Positions 8,416 to 16,852 of a DNA stretch of 64,000 bases are shown one piece after another; the stretch's first letter is position 1; every line of letters begins with the position of its first letter. Source of the stretch: CAIWHR01 sp963779805 (GTDB lineage Bacteria; Pseudomonadota; Gammaproteobacteria; Burkholderiales; Casimicrobiaceae). The notes under the pieces are model-generated. The model was not told the origin of the DNA. It worked only from the letters and a program-made list of their open reading frames with translations, and did no database searches. The stretch covers positions 407,155-471,154 of the forward strand of contig CAVZZN010000007.1 of assembly GCA_963779805.1 (NCBI GenBank), in the 5' to 3' direction. The translations under genes were made by a program, and so were the position numbers.

Positions 8416-9711
8416 GTGCCCTCACCCTTGCCGATCGCCGACGTCGAGCCCGTGCCCGCCACGACCTTCACCTTCGTCTTCCTCGCTGCCGTCGCCGTCA
8501 CGCTCGCGCTCCGGTTGTGGCTCGCCCAGCGCCAGATCGCGTACGTGCGCGCCCACCGCGACCGCATTCCACCCGAGTTTGCCGAGCGCATCGGGCTCGC
8601 GGCGCACCACAAGGCCGCGGACTACACGGCTGCACGCACCCGCCTCGGCATGCTCGAAGCCGTGGTCGACACGACGGTCCTGCTCGTCCTCACGCTGGGC
8701 GGCGGCCTCGCGTTGCTGGTGGACTGGACGGCGGCCGCGACTTCCAGGCCCCTGCTTCAGGATCTCGGGCTGATCGTGGCCCTGGCGGCGGTGAGCGGGG
8801 TCATCGGCCTGCCCTTCGGCTACTGGCACACGTTCCGCATCGAGGCACGCTTCGGGTTCAACCGGACGACGTTGAAGCTGTGGATCACGGACATCGCCAA
8901 AGGCGTCCTGATCGGGGCCCTGCTGGGCCTGCCGCTCGCGGCACTCGCGTTGACGCTGATGCGCGCGGCAGGTTCGCTGTGGTGGGTGTGGCTCTGGATG
9001 GTGTGGATCGGCTTCCAGGTGCTGATGCTCGCGCTCTATCCGACGGTGATCGCGCCGCTGTTCAACAAGTTCTCGCCGTTGCCGGAAGGCACGGTGCGCG
9101 AACGGGTCGAAGCGCTGCTCGCCCGTTGCGGGTTCAGGAGCCGGGGCCTCTTCGTGATGGACGGCTCGAAGCGATCGAGTCACGGCAACGCGTTCTTCAC
9201 GGGCTTCGGCCGGGCGAAGCGCATCGTGTTCTTCGACACCCTCGTCGACCGGCTCGAACCCGAGGAGATCGAAGCCGTGCTCGCGCACGAGCTCGGTCAC
9301 TTCCGCCTGAAGCACGTGGGCAAGCGCATGCTGTGGATGGCGGTCGCCTCGCTCGGCTTTCTCGGCCTCCTCGCCTGGCTCATGCAGGCGCCGTGGTTCT
9401 ACGAGGGGCTGGGCGTTGCGCTGCCCGCGGACCGGCCCGGCGTCGCGCTCGTGCTGTTCTTCCTCGTGCTGCCCGTGTTCACGTTCCTGCTCGCGCCGCT
9501 CGCGGCGCTGTATTCGCGCAAGCACGAGTTCGAAGCGGACGCCTTCGCGGTGCAGCATGCGTCCGGGCACGCGCTCGTGCGCGCGCTCGTCAAGCTGTAC
9601 CAGGACAACGCCGCAACGCTCACTCCCGACCCGGTGCACTCCACGTTCTACGATTCGCATCCGCCGGCCGCGATTCGCATCGCGCGGCTGCAGTCGCTCA
9701 CGTCCTCATGA
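8416..9711 (+). CDS. M48 family Ste24/CaaX-type membrane metalloprotease
   Basis: A 431-residue polytopic membrane protein with an N-terminal hydrophobic helix (TFTFVFLAAVAVTLALRLWL) and several later helices. The zinc site is VLAHELGHFRLKH (HExxH near residue 292), and the downstream metal-binding Glu is in RKHEFEADAFA near residue 370. SKRSSHGNAFFTGFG is the conserved strand of Ste24-like proteases. It probably cleaves membrane-protein substrates in quality control. No ATG fits; the GTG at 8416 is the most upstream reasonable start and lacks an obvious ribosome site. The small cytochrome follows 25 bp downstream. Confidence 0.9.
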   Translation: MPSPLPIADVEPVPATTFTFVFLAAVAVTLALRLWLAQRQIAYVRAHRDRIPPEFAERIGLAAHHKAADYTAARTRLGMLEAVVDTTVLLVLTLGGGLALLVDWTAAATSRPLLQDLGLIVALAAVSGVIGLPFGYWHTFRIEARFGFNRTTLKLWITDIAKGVLIGALLGLPLAALALTLMRAAGSLWWVWLWMVWIGFQVLMLALYPTVIAPLFNKFSPLPEGTVRERVEALLARCGFRSRGLFVMDGSKRSSHGNAFFTGFGRAKRIVFFDTLVDRLEPEEIEAVLAHELGHFRLKHVGKRMLWMAVASLGFLGLLAWLMQAPWFYEGLGVALPADRPGVALVLFFLVLPVFTFLLAPLAALYSRKHEFEADAFAVQHASGHALVRALVKLYQDNAATLTPDPVHSTFYDSHPPAAIRIARLQSLTSS

Positions 9712-9736
9712 TCGTTTTCCGAGCGGAGGTTCCCGC

Positions 9737-10084
9737 ATGATCGAGGTCCGCTTCACCATCGCGCCGTTGCTGCTGCTCGCCACCACCTTCGTGCTCGCCG
9801 GACCCGCAGCGGGCGCCGGCGCGCAGCCCGCGCCGTTCGCGAAGGGCGATCCCGCCCAGGGCAAGCCGCTCGTCGAGCGCGATTGCGTCGCCTGCCACGC
9901 CCGACGGATGCAGGGCGACGCCGACCGCATGTACCTGCGCCCGGATCGACGCGTGCACACGCCGCAACAGCTGCTGGCGCAGGTGAGCTACTGCAACAGC
10001 CAGCTCGGGACCAGCTACTTTCCGGAGGACGAGGAGCACGTCGCGGCGTACCTCAACGAGCGCTATTACCGGTTCAAGCCATGA
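9737..10084 (+). CDS. Small periplasmic c-type cytochrome
   Basis: A 115-residue protein with a signal peptide (TIAPLLLLATTFVLAGPAAG) and one heme motif, CVACH, near residue 50. The ending HVAAYLNERYYRFKP resembles the closing helix of cytochrome c class I folds. It should be exported and heme-loaded. A GGAGG ribosome site at 9725-9729 supports the ATG at 9737. Its stop overlaps the start of the pterin dehydratase (ATGA at 10081-10084). The redox partner is not evident; the order M48-cytochrome-pterin dehydratase-rsgA looks like conserved betaproteobacterial synteny rather than a dedicated pathway. Confidence 0.9.
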   Translation: MIEVRFTIAPLLLLATTFVLAGPAAGAGAQPAPFAKGDPAQGKPLVERDCVACHARRMQGDADRMYLRPDRRVHTPQQLLAQVSYCNSQLGTSYFPEDEEHVAAYLNERYYRFKP

Positions 10085-10416
10085 CCGCGCACGACGCCCT
10101 CGCCCGCCTCGCCGACCTCGCGATCCGTCGCGGGGCGGCGCGGCTCGACGGTGCGACGCTCGCGCAACGCCTCGCGCTGCTCCCCGGCTGGAGCCTCGAT
10201 CAGGAACGGCTGGTGAAGACGTTCACCTTCGCCGATTACCCGGCGACGATCCTGTTCGTGAATGCGATCGCATTCGCCGCGCAACGCATGGACCATCACC
10301 CGGATCTCGAGGTCGGCTACCGGCGCTGCCGCGTGGCGTGGACCACCCACGATGCAGGCGGGATCACGGAGAACGACTGCATCGCCGCCGCACGCACGGA
10401 GCTCCTCGCCGCATGA
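10081..10416 (+). CDS. phhB: 4a-hydroxytetrahydrobiopterin dehydratase (pterin carbinolamine dehydratase)
   Basis: A 111-residue protein with the PCD/DCoH signature MDHHPDLEVGY (the [ED]-x(2)-H-H-P active-site cluster) and preceding WSLDQERLVKTFTFADY. It recycles the pterin cofactor of aromatic amino acid hydroxylases; many bacteria carry it without an adjacent phhA, and none is seen here. The start codon overlaps the cytochrome stop by four bases. Length is typical of bacterial PCD. Confidence 0.93.
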   Translation: MTAHDALARLADLAIRRGAARLDGATLAQRLALLPGWSLDQERLVKTFTFADYPATILFVNAIAFAAQRMDHHPDLEVGYRRCRVAWTTHDAGGITENDCIAAARTELLAA

Positions 10417-10470
10417 GCGCGCCGGGCCGCCCCAAGCGCGAATACCGGAGTGCGCAGCACGAAGGCAGTC

Positions 10471-11424
10471 GATGAAGCGCAGGCGCGCGCCGGCCCCGCG
10501 AAGGAAGCGCGCCCACCGAGGAAGGGATCCTCGTCGCGAGCTATCGGCGGCATTTCGCCGTGCTGCTCGATGGCGGCGGCGCCCTCGATTGCGTGTTGCG
10601 CGGACGCAGTCTCGCGCTCGCGTGCGGCGACCGCGTCGAGGTGGTGCGGGTGGCAGGCGGCGGCGCGATCGAGCGGGTCGCCCCGCGCACGACGCTCTTC
10701 TATCGCTCTGACGCGTTGCGCGAAAAGCTCATCGCCGCGAATGTCACGCAGATCGTGGCCGTGGTCGCGCCGGACCTCACGCTGGACGAGGAGCTCGTCA
10801 ATCGCTGGGCCATCGCCGCGCAGACGCAGGGCTGCCGCTTCGTGCTCGCCGCCAACAAGGCCGACAAGCCCGGTTTCGACCGCCTGCTGCAGCGCCTCGC
10901 CCCGTTCGCGGCGCTGGGCTATCCGGTGGTCCCGCTCGCGGCGAAGCAGGACGCCTCGCCATTGCGGCCGTGGGTGCTGCAGCAGCACAGCGTGCTGATC
11001 GGACAGTCGGGCATGGGCAAGTCCACGATCCTCAACGCGCTGGCGCCGGGTGCTGCCGCGAGCACCTCCGAGATCTCGGAAGCGCTCGCCGCCGGACGCC
11101 ACACCACCACGCATTCCACGCTGTATCCGCTCGGGCCGGCGCTCGCCGACGGCTGGCTGGTCGACTCGCCCGGGATGAAGGCGTTCGGCCTCGCGCACGT
11201 CGCGCCCGAAGCCATCCCCGAAGCCTTCGTCGAGTTCAGGCCCGTGCTGGGTCAATGCCGCTTCCGCGATTGCCGCCATGATCGCGAACCCGACTGCGCA
11301 TTGCGCGCCCTCGTCGAATGCGGTGCCGCGGCCCCGCATCGGCTCGCGCTCTTGCGCACCCTGTTGCGCGACAGCGAAGCGGTGCGCTCTGCTCAGGGCA
11401 AGAGGCGCGGTCTACTCCGGATAG
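10471..11424 (+). CDS. rsgA: Ribosome small-subunit GTPase RsgA, frame broken near both ends
   Basis: Circularly permuted GTPase. The OB-fold begins GILVASYRRHFAVLL. G4 is NKADK, G1 is GQSGMGKST, G3 is DSPGMKAFGL, and the zinc knuckle is CRFRDCRHDREPDC. RsgA helps mature the 30S subunit. In the GTPase frame a TGA at 10473-10475 lies upstream, leaving only a GTG at 10560 that would delete the first OB strand. An ATG at 10471 in another frame gives MKRRRAPAPRRKRA. Removing one C near 10512 joins it to TEEGILVASY, so I take that as the true start. At the 3' end the frame runs on past the natural terminus (LLRTLLRDSEA) into the opposite gene; a second shift near 11385 would stop at TAG 11422-11424. 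The exact end is uncertain. Confidence 0.85.
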
Positions 11425-11536
11425 CGGCCCGATCGGAGCCCGGTGGGCCGAACCCGTTGCTCGGAGCCAAGCGCGCGACCGGGTTTGCTCGCCGTTCGAT
11501 GCCGCGCCGCGCGCTATGCGCCGAGGATGGCGGGGG

Positions 11537-12499
11537 TCACGGCGCCCAGTTGGCGAGCGTGAGCAGCAGGATCAGCAGCAGCCAGAGGACGAGCGCCCGC
11601 CAGACGAGACCCACCCCGCTCGGCAGGAGCTCGGGCTCGGCGACGTCGCCGATGCCGAGCTCGGGCCGGTAGTCGGGCTCGCTGCCCAGCACGGGAAGCG
11701 CACCGCCGAGTTGCACGCCGAGCGCACCGGCGCCGCTCGCGAGGATGATGCCGGCGTGCTCGCCGCCGGGTTGCGTGCTCCACGCCCGCGACTGCGTGCG
11801 CCAGCAGTACACGGCGTCCTCGAAGTCGCCCACGATCGCGAACGACAGCGCCGTGAGGCGCACGGGGATCCAGTCGAGCAGGAAGCGCAAGGAGCGCGCG
11901 GGACGGCCGAACGCGTCGCGCGCCCGGGCGATGGGCGTCGTGTCCTCGCCGGGAATTTCCGCGCGCCATTCGGCGGCGAGCAGCGCGCTCGCGCGATAGA
12001 GGACGGCGCCCACGGGCCCGGGCAGCACCGCGAACCAGAACAGCGTCGCGAACACCTGCTCGTACGAATCCATGAGCCCGCGCTCGATGGCGAGCTTGGC
12101 GATCTCGTCCGTTCCGAGCTCGCCCGTCGCACCCCCGCGCCACCCCGCGAGCGCGCGTCGCGCGCCGTTGAGGTCGCCGGCGCGCAATGCGGCCACCACG
12201 TCGGAGTAGGCATGACTGAAGCGGCGAAAGCCCATCAGGAAGTACAGCCACGCGACGTTCCACACGAGCCCCAGGGCCGGATGGATGCGGTAGAGCAGCC
12301 AGAACACGCCCCCTGCCAGCACCACCGGCGGGATCAGCGCGGCCGCGGCAGCAAACGCGCCGTGCTGCGCGGTGCCGCCGTTGAGCTTCACCTCCAGGAG
12401 GCGGATGTAGCGCACGTAGGAGCGCTCGATGGCCCCGCGCCAGCGCAGTGTCCGCCATTGCTCCAGTGCGAGTGCGACGAGGACCGCGATGAAATTCAT
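11537..12499 (-). CDS. CobD/CbiB-family integral membrane protein
   Basis: A 320-residue polytopic membrane protein: N-terminal helix MNFIAVLVALALEQW, a strongly hydrophobic block near AAALIPPVVLAGGVFWLLY, and a C-terminal helix LVLWLLLILLLTLANW. GDFEDAVYCWRTQ and RPARSLRFLLDWIPVRLTAL match the CobD/CbiB-like family found outside cobalamin clusters in betaproteobacteria, where the function is unproven. True CbiB attaches aminopropanol to cobyric acid; no cobalamin genes are nearby, so I do not assign that role. It starts 13 bp after the end of the acetoacetyl-CoA synthetase gene on the same strand. Confidence 0.8.
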   Translation of the reverse strand: MNFIAVLVALALEQWRTLRWRGAIERSYVRYIRLLEVKLNGGTAQHGAFAAAAALIPPVVLAGGVFWLLYRIHPALGLVWNVAWLYFLMGFRRFSHAYSDVVAALRAGDLNGARRALAGWRGGATGELGTDEIAKLAIERGLMDSYEQVFATLFWFAVLPGPVGAVLYRASALLAAEWRAEIPGEDTTPIARARDAFGRPARSLRFLLDWIPVRLTALSFAIVGDFEDAVYCWRTQSRAWSTQPGGEHAGIILASGAGALGVQLGGALPVLGSEPDYRPELGIGDVAEPELLPSGVGLVWRALVLWLLLILLLTLANWAP

Positions 12500-12512
12500 C
12501 AGGCCTTGCGCT

Positions 12513-14498
12513 TCAGGTCTTGAGCTCGATGCGGTCCCGATATTCCTCGAGCGCCTCGGGATTGGCGAGCGCCTCGATGTTGCGCACCGGGCGCCCTTGC
12601 ACGACGTTGCGCACGGCGAGCTCGACGATCTTGTTGCTCTTGGTGCGCGGGATGTCCCTCACCTGCAGGACCTTCGCCGGCACGTGCCGCGGCGTGGTGT
12701 TGGCGCGGATGTGCTGCTTGATCTTCTCGATGAGATCGTTGTCGAGCACGAGGCCCTCGCGCAACTTCACGAAGAGCACCACGCGCACGTCGCCGACCTC
12801 CCCGGGTGGCCATTCCTGCCCGATGACGAGGCTCTCGACGACCTCGTCGAGCTGCTCCACCTGGCGGTAGATTTCCGCGGTGCCGATGCGCACGCCGCCC
12901 GGATTGAGCGTGGCATCCGAGCGACCGTAGATGACCATGCCGTCGTGCTCGGTGAGCTCGACGAAATCGCCGTGGCACCACACGCCCGGGAAGCGCTCGA
13001 AGTACGCCGCGCGATAGCCGGAGCCGTCCGGATCGTTCCAGAAGCCCACCGGCATCGACGGGAACGGCTGCGTGCACACGAGCTCGCCCTTGTCGCCGCG
13101 TACGGGCTTGCCGTCGTCGTCGTAGACGTCCACCGCCATGCCGAGGCCGCGGCATTGCAGCTCGCCGCGCCAGACCGGGCGGGTCGGCACGCCGAGCGCA
13201 AAGCACGACACGATGTCGGTCCCGCCGGAGATCGACGACAGGCACAGGTCGTCCTTCACGCACTGGTAGACGTAGTCGAAGCTCTCGGGCGCGAGCGGGC
13301 TGCCCGTCGAGAACAGCGTGCGCAGCGCCGGCAGCGCGAAGTCCTTCCGCGGCACGAGCGCGATCTTCTTGATGGCGTCGATGTACTTCGCGGACGTGCC
13401 GAAGTGCGTCATGCGCTCGGCCTCCGCGTAATCCCAGAGCACCTTGCCGCGCATGACGAAGGGCGAGCCGTCGTAGAGCAGCAGCGTCGCGCCCACGGCG
13501 AGCCCCGACACCAGCCAGTTCCACATCATCCAGCCGCACGTCGTGAAGTAGAAGAGGCGGTCGCCGGGCTTCACGTCCCCATGCAGCGCGAGCTCCTTCA
13601 CGTGCTGCAGGAGGGTGCCGCCGGCGCTGTGGACGATGCACTTCGGCACCCCCGTCGTGCCCGACGAGTACAGGACGTACACGGGATGATCGAATGGCAG
13701 GCGCACGAACTCGATCGGCTTCGGCTCGAAGCCGTCGAGAAAGTCGTTCCACTCCACCGCATGGGGCACCGCGTAAGCACCCGCGCTGCCACCGCCGGTG
13801 TCGCGCATGTACGGCACGACGATCACCTGCTCGAGCGTCGGCAGGCGCGCACTGATCGCGGCGACGCGCTCGAGCACGGGCTGCGGCTTGCCGTTGTACC
13901 AGTAGCCGTCGCACGTCACCATCACGCGCGGCTCGATCTGGCCGAAGCGATCGAGGACGCCCTGCACGCCGAAATCGGGCGAGCACGACGACCAGATGGC
14001 GCCCAGCGAGGTCGCCGCGAGCATCGCGATCACGGCTTCCGGCATGTTGGGCAGGTAACCGGCGATGCGGTCGCCGGTCTTCACGCCCGCCGCGGCGAGC
14101 GCCTGGGCCATGCGCGAGACGGCTGCATGCAGATGCGCATGCGAGAGGCACCGTTCGACCCGATCCTCGCCGCGAAACACCAGGGCGTCGCCGGCGCCGT
14201 CCGGCGCGCCGCGGGCGAGCAGGTTCTCGGCGAAATTCAGCCGGGCGTCGGGGAACCAGCGCGCGCCCGGCATGCGATCGCCGTCGATCAGCGTGCGCCC
14301 GCCGCGCTCGCCCACGATGCCCGTGTGATCCCACACGGCGCGCCAGAACGCTTCCTTCTCGTCGACGGACCAGCGCCACAGCGCGGCGTATTCGGGGAAG
14401 GCAAGCCCGGTTGCCGCGGCGACCTTCGCGGTGAACGCGGTGATGTTGGCGGCGGCCACGCGCTCGGGCGTCGGCTGCCACAGCAGGGCGGTCGTCAT
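12513..14498 (-). CDS. Acetoacetate-CoA ligase (acetoacetyl-CoA synthetase)
   Basis: A 661-residue ANL-superfamily enzyme. The start LLWQPTPERVAAANITAF and the phrase WFPDARLNFAENLLA are family hallmarks. The AMP-binding loop is YSSGTTGVPKC. The C-terminal hinge and lysine region includes GRSDATLNPGGVRIGTAEIY and RTKSNKIVELAVRN. It activates acetoacetate with ATP and CoA, commonly for use of ketone bodies or polyhydroxybutyrate breakdown products. The ATG at 14498 is preferred; a TTG at 14522 would add eight residues. No regulatory gene is adjacent. Confidence 0.93.
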   Translation of the reverse strand: MTTALLWQPTPERVAAANITAFTAKVAAATGLAFPEYAALWRWSVDEKEAFWRAVWDHTGIVGERGGRTLIDGDRMPGARWFPDARLNFAENLLARGAPDGAGDALVFRGEDRVERCLSHAHLHAAVSRMAQALAAAGVKTGDRIAGYLPNMPEAVIAMLAATSLGAIWSSCSPDFGVQGVLDRFGQIEPRVMVTCDGYWYNGKPQPVLERVAAISARLPTLEQVIVVPYMRDTGGGSAGAYAVPHAVEWNDFLDGFEPKPIEFVRLPFDHPVYVLYSSGTTGVPKCIVHSAGGTLLQHVKELALHGDVKPGDRLFYFTTCGWMMWNWLVSGLAVGATLLLYDGSPFVMRGKVLWDYAEAERMTHFGTSAKYIDAIKKIALVPRKDFALPALRTLFSTGSPLAPESFDYVYQCVKDDLCLSSISGGTDIVSCFALGVPTRPVWRGELQCRGLGMAVDVYDDDGKPVRGDKGELVCTQPFPSMPVGFWNDPDGSGYRAAYFERFPGVWCHGDFVELTEHDGMVIYGRSDATLNPGGVRIGTAEIYRQVEQLDEVVESLVIGQEWPPGEVGDVRVVLFVKLREGLVLDNDLIEKIKQHIRANTTPRHVPAKVLQVRDIPRTKSNKIVELAVRNVVQGRPVRNIEALANPEALEEYRDRIELKT

Positions 14499-14620
14499 GG
14501 TCGTGAGCTGATGATGCTGCAAGCCGCCGGCGAAGCGCCGCGGCTTGAGGCGAGAGTCTAGCAGCCCACCGCAGCGCGCGTCAGGGCCGTGCGCCGTGTG
14601 CCTTCACGCCGGCCGCCGCG

Positions 14621-14727
14621 TCATCGGCCGCCGTTCGCACTGCGCAGCGGCCCCGCAACGGCTTGCGGCAGCCGCACCGGGCGCCCGGTGCCGACGTCGA
14701 TCCGGACGATGCGGGCCGTGCCCTCTG
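14621..14727 (-). pseudogene. Possible C-terminal remnant of a hotdog thioesterase
   Basis: Directly after the EtfD-like stop, one frame reads DAEGTARIVRIDVGTGRPVR then LPQAVAGPLRSANGGR and stops at 14621. This resembles the last two strands of FadM/YbgC-type acyl-CoA thioesterases. No upstream part of such a gene is present, since the preceding sequence is the conserved end of another gene. The resemblance is by eye only. The rest of the gap up to 14498 shows nothing else. Confidence 0.3.
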
Positions 14728-14734
14728 CGTCTCC

Positions 14735-16762
14735 TCAGACCGCGATGGCTTCCGCCGCCGCCGTGGGCGTCTTGACAAGCGCTGCGGCGACGTACTCCGC
14801 AACGTCGCGCACCGGGATCTGCGCATTCAGCGCGGACACGCCGTCCGCCATCATGATCGCGCAGTACGGACATGCGGTGGCGATGCACGCCGGCTGCTGA
14901 TCGAGCGCCTGCTGTGCGCGCGTGACGTTGATGCGCCGGCCGATGGTTTCCTCCATCCACATGCGCCCACCGCCCGCCCCGCAGCACATCGCCTTCTCGC
15001 GGTTGAGGCCGAACTCGAGCGGTGCCGCGGTCGAGATCGCACCCAGCACCTTGCGCGGGGCGTCGAACTCGCCGTTGTGGCGACCGAGATAGCAGGGATC
15101 GTGCAGGATCACGCGGTCGAGGTCGCGACGCACGGCGAGCCGCCCCGAGGCGAGCCATTGCGCGATGAGCTGCGTGTGATGGAACACCTCGTACTTGCCG
15201 CCGAATGCGGGGTACTCGTTGCGCAGGCTGTTGAACGCGTGCGGATCGCAGGTGACGATGCGCGTGACCCCGAGATCGTTCAGCGTCGTGGTCAGCACTT
15301 CGGCGAGCTGCTGGAACAGCATCTCGTTGCCGACGCGGCGCACGCACTCGCCCGTCGAGGTTTCACCCGGGCCGAGAATGCCGAAGCGAATGCCGGCCGC
15401 ACGCATCACCTCGACGAACGCCTTCGCGATCTTCTGCCCTCGCGGGTCGAAGGACTCGGCCGATCCGACGTAGAAGAGATAATCGAGGCCGCGCACGGCC
15501 GCGGCGTCGGTCACGACGGGTACGTCGAGCGCACGCGCCCACTCGCCACGCGCATCGGCCGGCAGGCCCCACGGATTGCTCTGCGCCTCGTACGCCTCGA
15601 AGATGGGCTTCAACTCGTGCGGGAACGCGCCCTCCATCATGACCTGGTGTTGCCGCAGGCGATAGAAGCGCGGCAGGTGCTCGAGCTCGATCGGGCACGC
15701 CGCTTCGCAGTAGCCGCAGGTCGTGCAGGCCCACAGCGTTTCCGGCTTGACGATCTCGGGCACGAGCGGCGGCAATTCCGCCGGCGGCTCGCTCATGATC
15801 GCCTCGCGCTCCGCGACGAGGTGGTGCTTCAGGCTGTCGTTCACCCACTTCATCGACAGCGGCTTGCCCGTGAGGAACGTCGGGCATGCGTCCTTGCAGC
15901 GACCGCACTCCGTGCAGGTGAAGGCATCGAGGCCTTCCTTCCACGTGAGGTCGCGCGCGGTCGTGACGCCCACGGCGACGTCCTCGCCGGCGTCGTCGCT
16001 CATGATCTTCTCGAGATCGACCGCCGGCACCGCGTTGGCGGGCCGGCCGCGGCGGAAGAACAGCGCGGGCAAGGCCGTCACGATGTGGAAGTGCTCGCCC
16101 GTGGGCAGGAGCACGAGGAACGTGAACACCACCACGAGCTGCACCCAGTAGCTCGCGTGATATCCGGCCACGAGCACGCCGTGCGGGAGCGGTGCGAATG
16201 CTCGAGCCAGCGCACTCCCCGCGAACGCGAACGCCTGCTCGTGGGCGATCCCCGGGTCGGTGGCTGCGAAGAGCGCGAAACGGAAACCGTCGAACATGAG
16301 GTCGGTGACGATGATCGCGGTGATCAGCGACAGGATGAGCAGCGCCTCGCGATTGGGCTCGAGGCGTGCGGGCGGCCGGGCGTAACGGCGCCAGTAGGCG
16401 TAGCCCAGCGCGACGAGCACCGCGAGCTCGATGACGTCCTTGAGGCTCGCGAACAGGCCGCCGGCGAGGCCGGAGTACACGAACGGCTCGTGGTAGCCGA
16501 TGGCGATGAGCTGCAGCTTGCGCACGATCAGCACCATGAACCCGGCGAAGATCGTGGCATGCATGAGGCCGGGCTTCCAGTCGCGCCGGATCATGCGCGA
16601 CTGCAGGAAGCCGTTGGCGAGCACGGAGCGCAGGCGCTCCCAGGGATGGTCCCAGCGCACCTCGCGCTGGAGGTGTCCCAGGATGGCCAGCTTGCGCTGC
16701 GCGAGGAACACGAACGCCGCGAACGACGCCGCCATGATGAGGCTGATGGCAATCGGGCCCAT
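14735..16762 (-). CDS. EtfD-like membrane Fe-S oxidoreductase (HdrD/GlpC-type)
   Basis: A 675-residue protein. About six transmembrane helices occupy the first 270 residues. Two [4Fe-4S] motifs follow, CTECGRCKDACPTF near 294 and CTTCGYCEAACPIE near 361. Two cysteine-rich CCG domains come next, the last with CCGAGGGRMWMEE. This is the architecture of EtfD-type proteins, which are thought to carry electrons from ETF to membrane quinone. It stands divergent from ETF-QO with a 90-bp gap, supporting a role in ETF oxidation. It could also serve another soluble dehydrogenase, because CCG-domain proteins have varied partners. The start ATG at 16762 opens directly into a transmembrane helix. Confidence 0.85.
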   Translation of the reverse strand: MGPIAISLIMAASFAAFVFLAQRKLAILGHLQREVRWDHPWERLRSVLANGFLQSRMIRRDWKPGLMHATIFAGFMVLIVRKLQLIAIGYHEPFVYSGLAGGLFASLKDVIELAVLVALGYAYWRRYARPPARLEPNREALLILSLITAIIVTDLMFDGFRFALFAATDPGIAHEQAFAFAGSALARAFAPLPHGVLVAGYHASYWVQLVVVFTFLVLLPTGEHFHIVTALPALFFRRGRPANAVPAVDLEKIMSDDAGEDVAVGVTTARDLTWKEGLDAFTCTECGRCKDACPTFLTGKPLSMKWVNDSLKHHLVAEREAIMSEPPAELPPLVPEIVKPETLWACTTCGYCEAACPIELEHLPRFYRLRQHQVMMEGAFPHELKPIFEAYEAQSNPWGLPADARGEWARALDVPVVTDAAAVRGLDYLFYVGSAESFDPRGQKIAKAFVEVMRAAGIRFGILGPGETSTGECVRRVGNEMLFQQLAEVLTTTLNDLGVTRIVTCDPHAFNSLRNEYPAFGGKYEVFHHTQLIAQWLASGRLAVRRDLDRVILHDPCYLGRHNGEFDAPRKVLGAISTAAPLEFGLNREKAMCCGAGGGRMWMEETIGRRINVTRAQQALDQQPACIATACPYCAIMMADGVSALNAQIPVRDVAEYVAAALVKTPTAAAEAIAV

Positions 16763-16852
16763 GAGTGATGGCGTGAACGTCCTGCGGACGGGGTGCCCGG
16801 AGAATATACAATCGACGCCTCGCCGTTATTGTTCAGGGTCAAGGAAGAGGAC
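16763..16852. promoter_or_regulatory. Divergent promoter region between the EtfD-like gene and ETF-QO
   Basis: The 90-bp gap must drive both genes. It contains AATATACAATC near 16803-16812, a plausible -10 (TATACA) for ETF-QO, and a strong purine-rich ribosome site AAGGAAGAGG at 16841-16850. No clear -35 or operator is visible. Shared control of the two ETF-oxidising proteins is an inference from geometry. Confidence 0.4.

Noticed and set aside
12429..16768. Two plus-strand frames of about 700 codons each opposite acetoacetyl-CoA synthetase and the EtfD-like gene
   Set aside because: Antisense shadows; low-complexity, His/Arg-rich translations.
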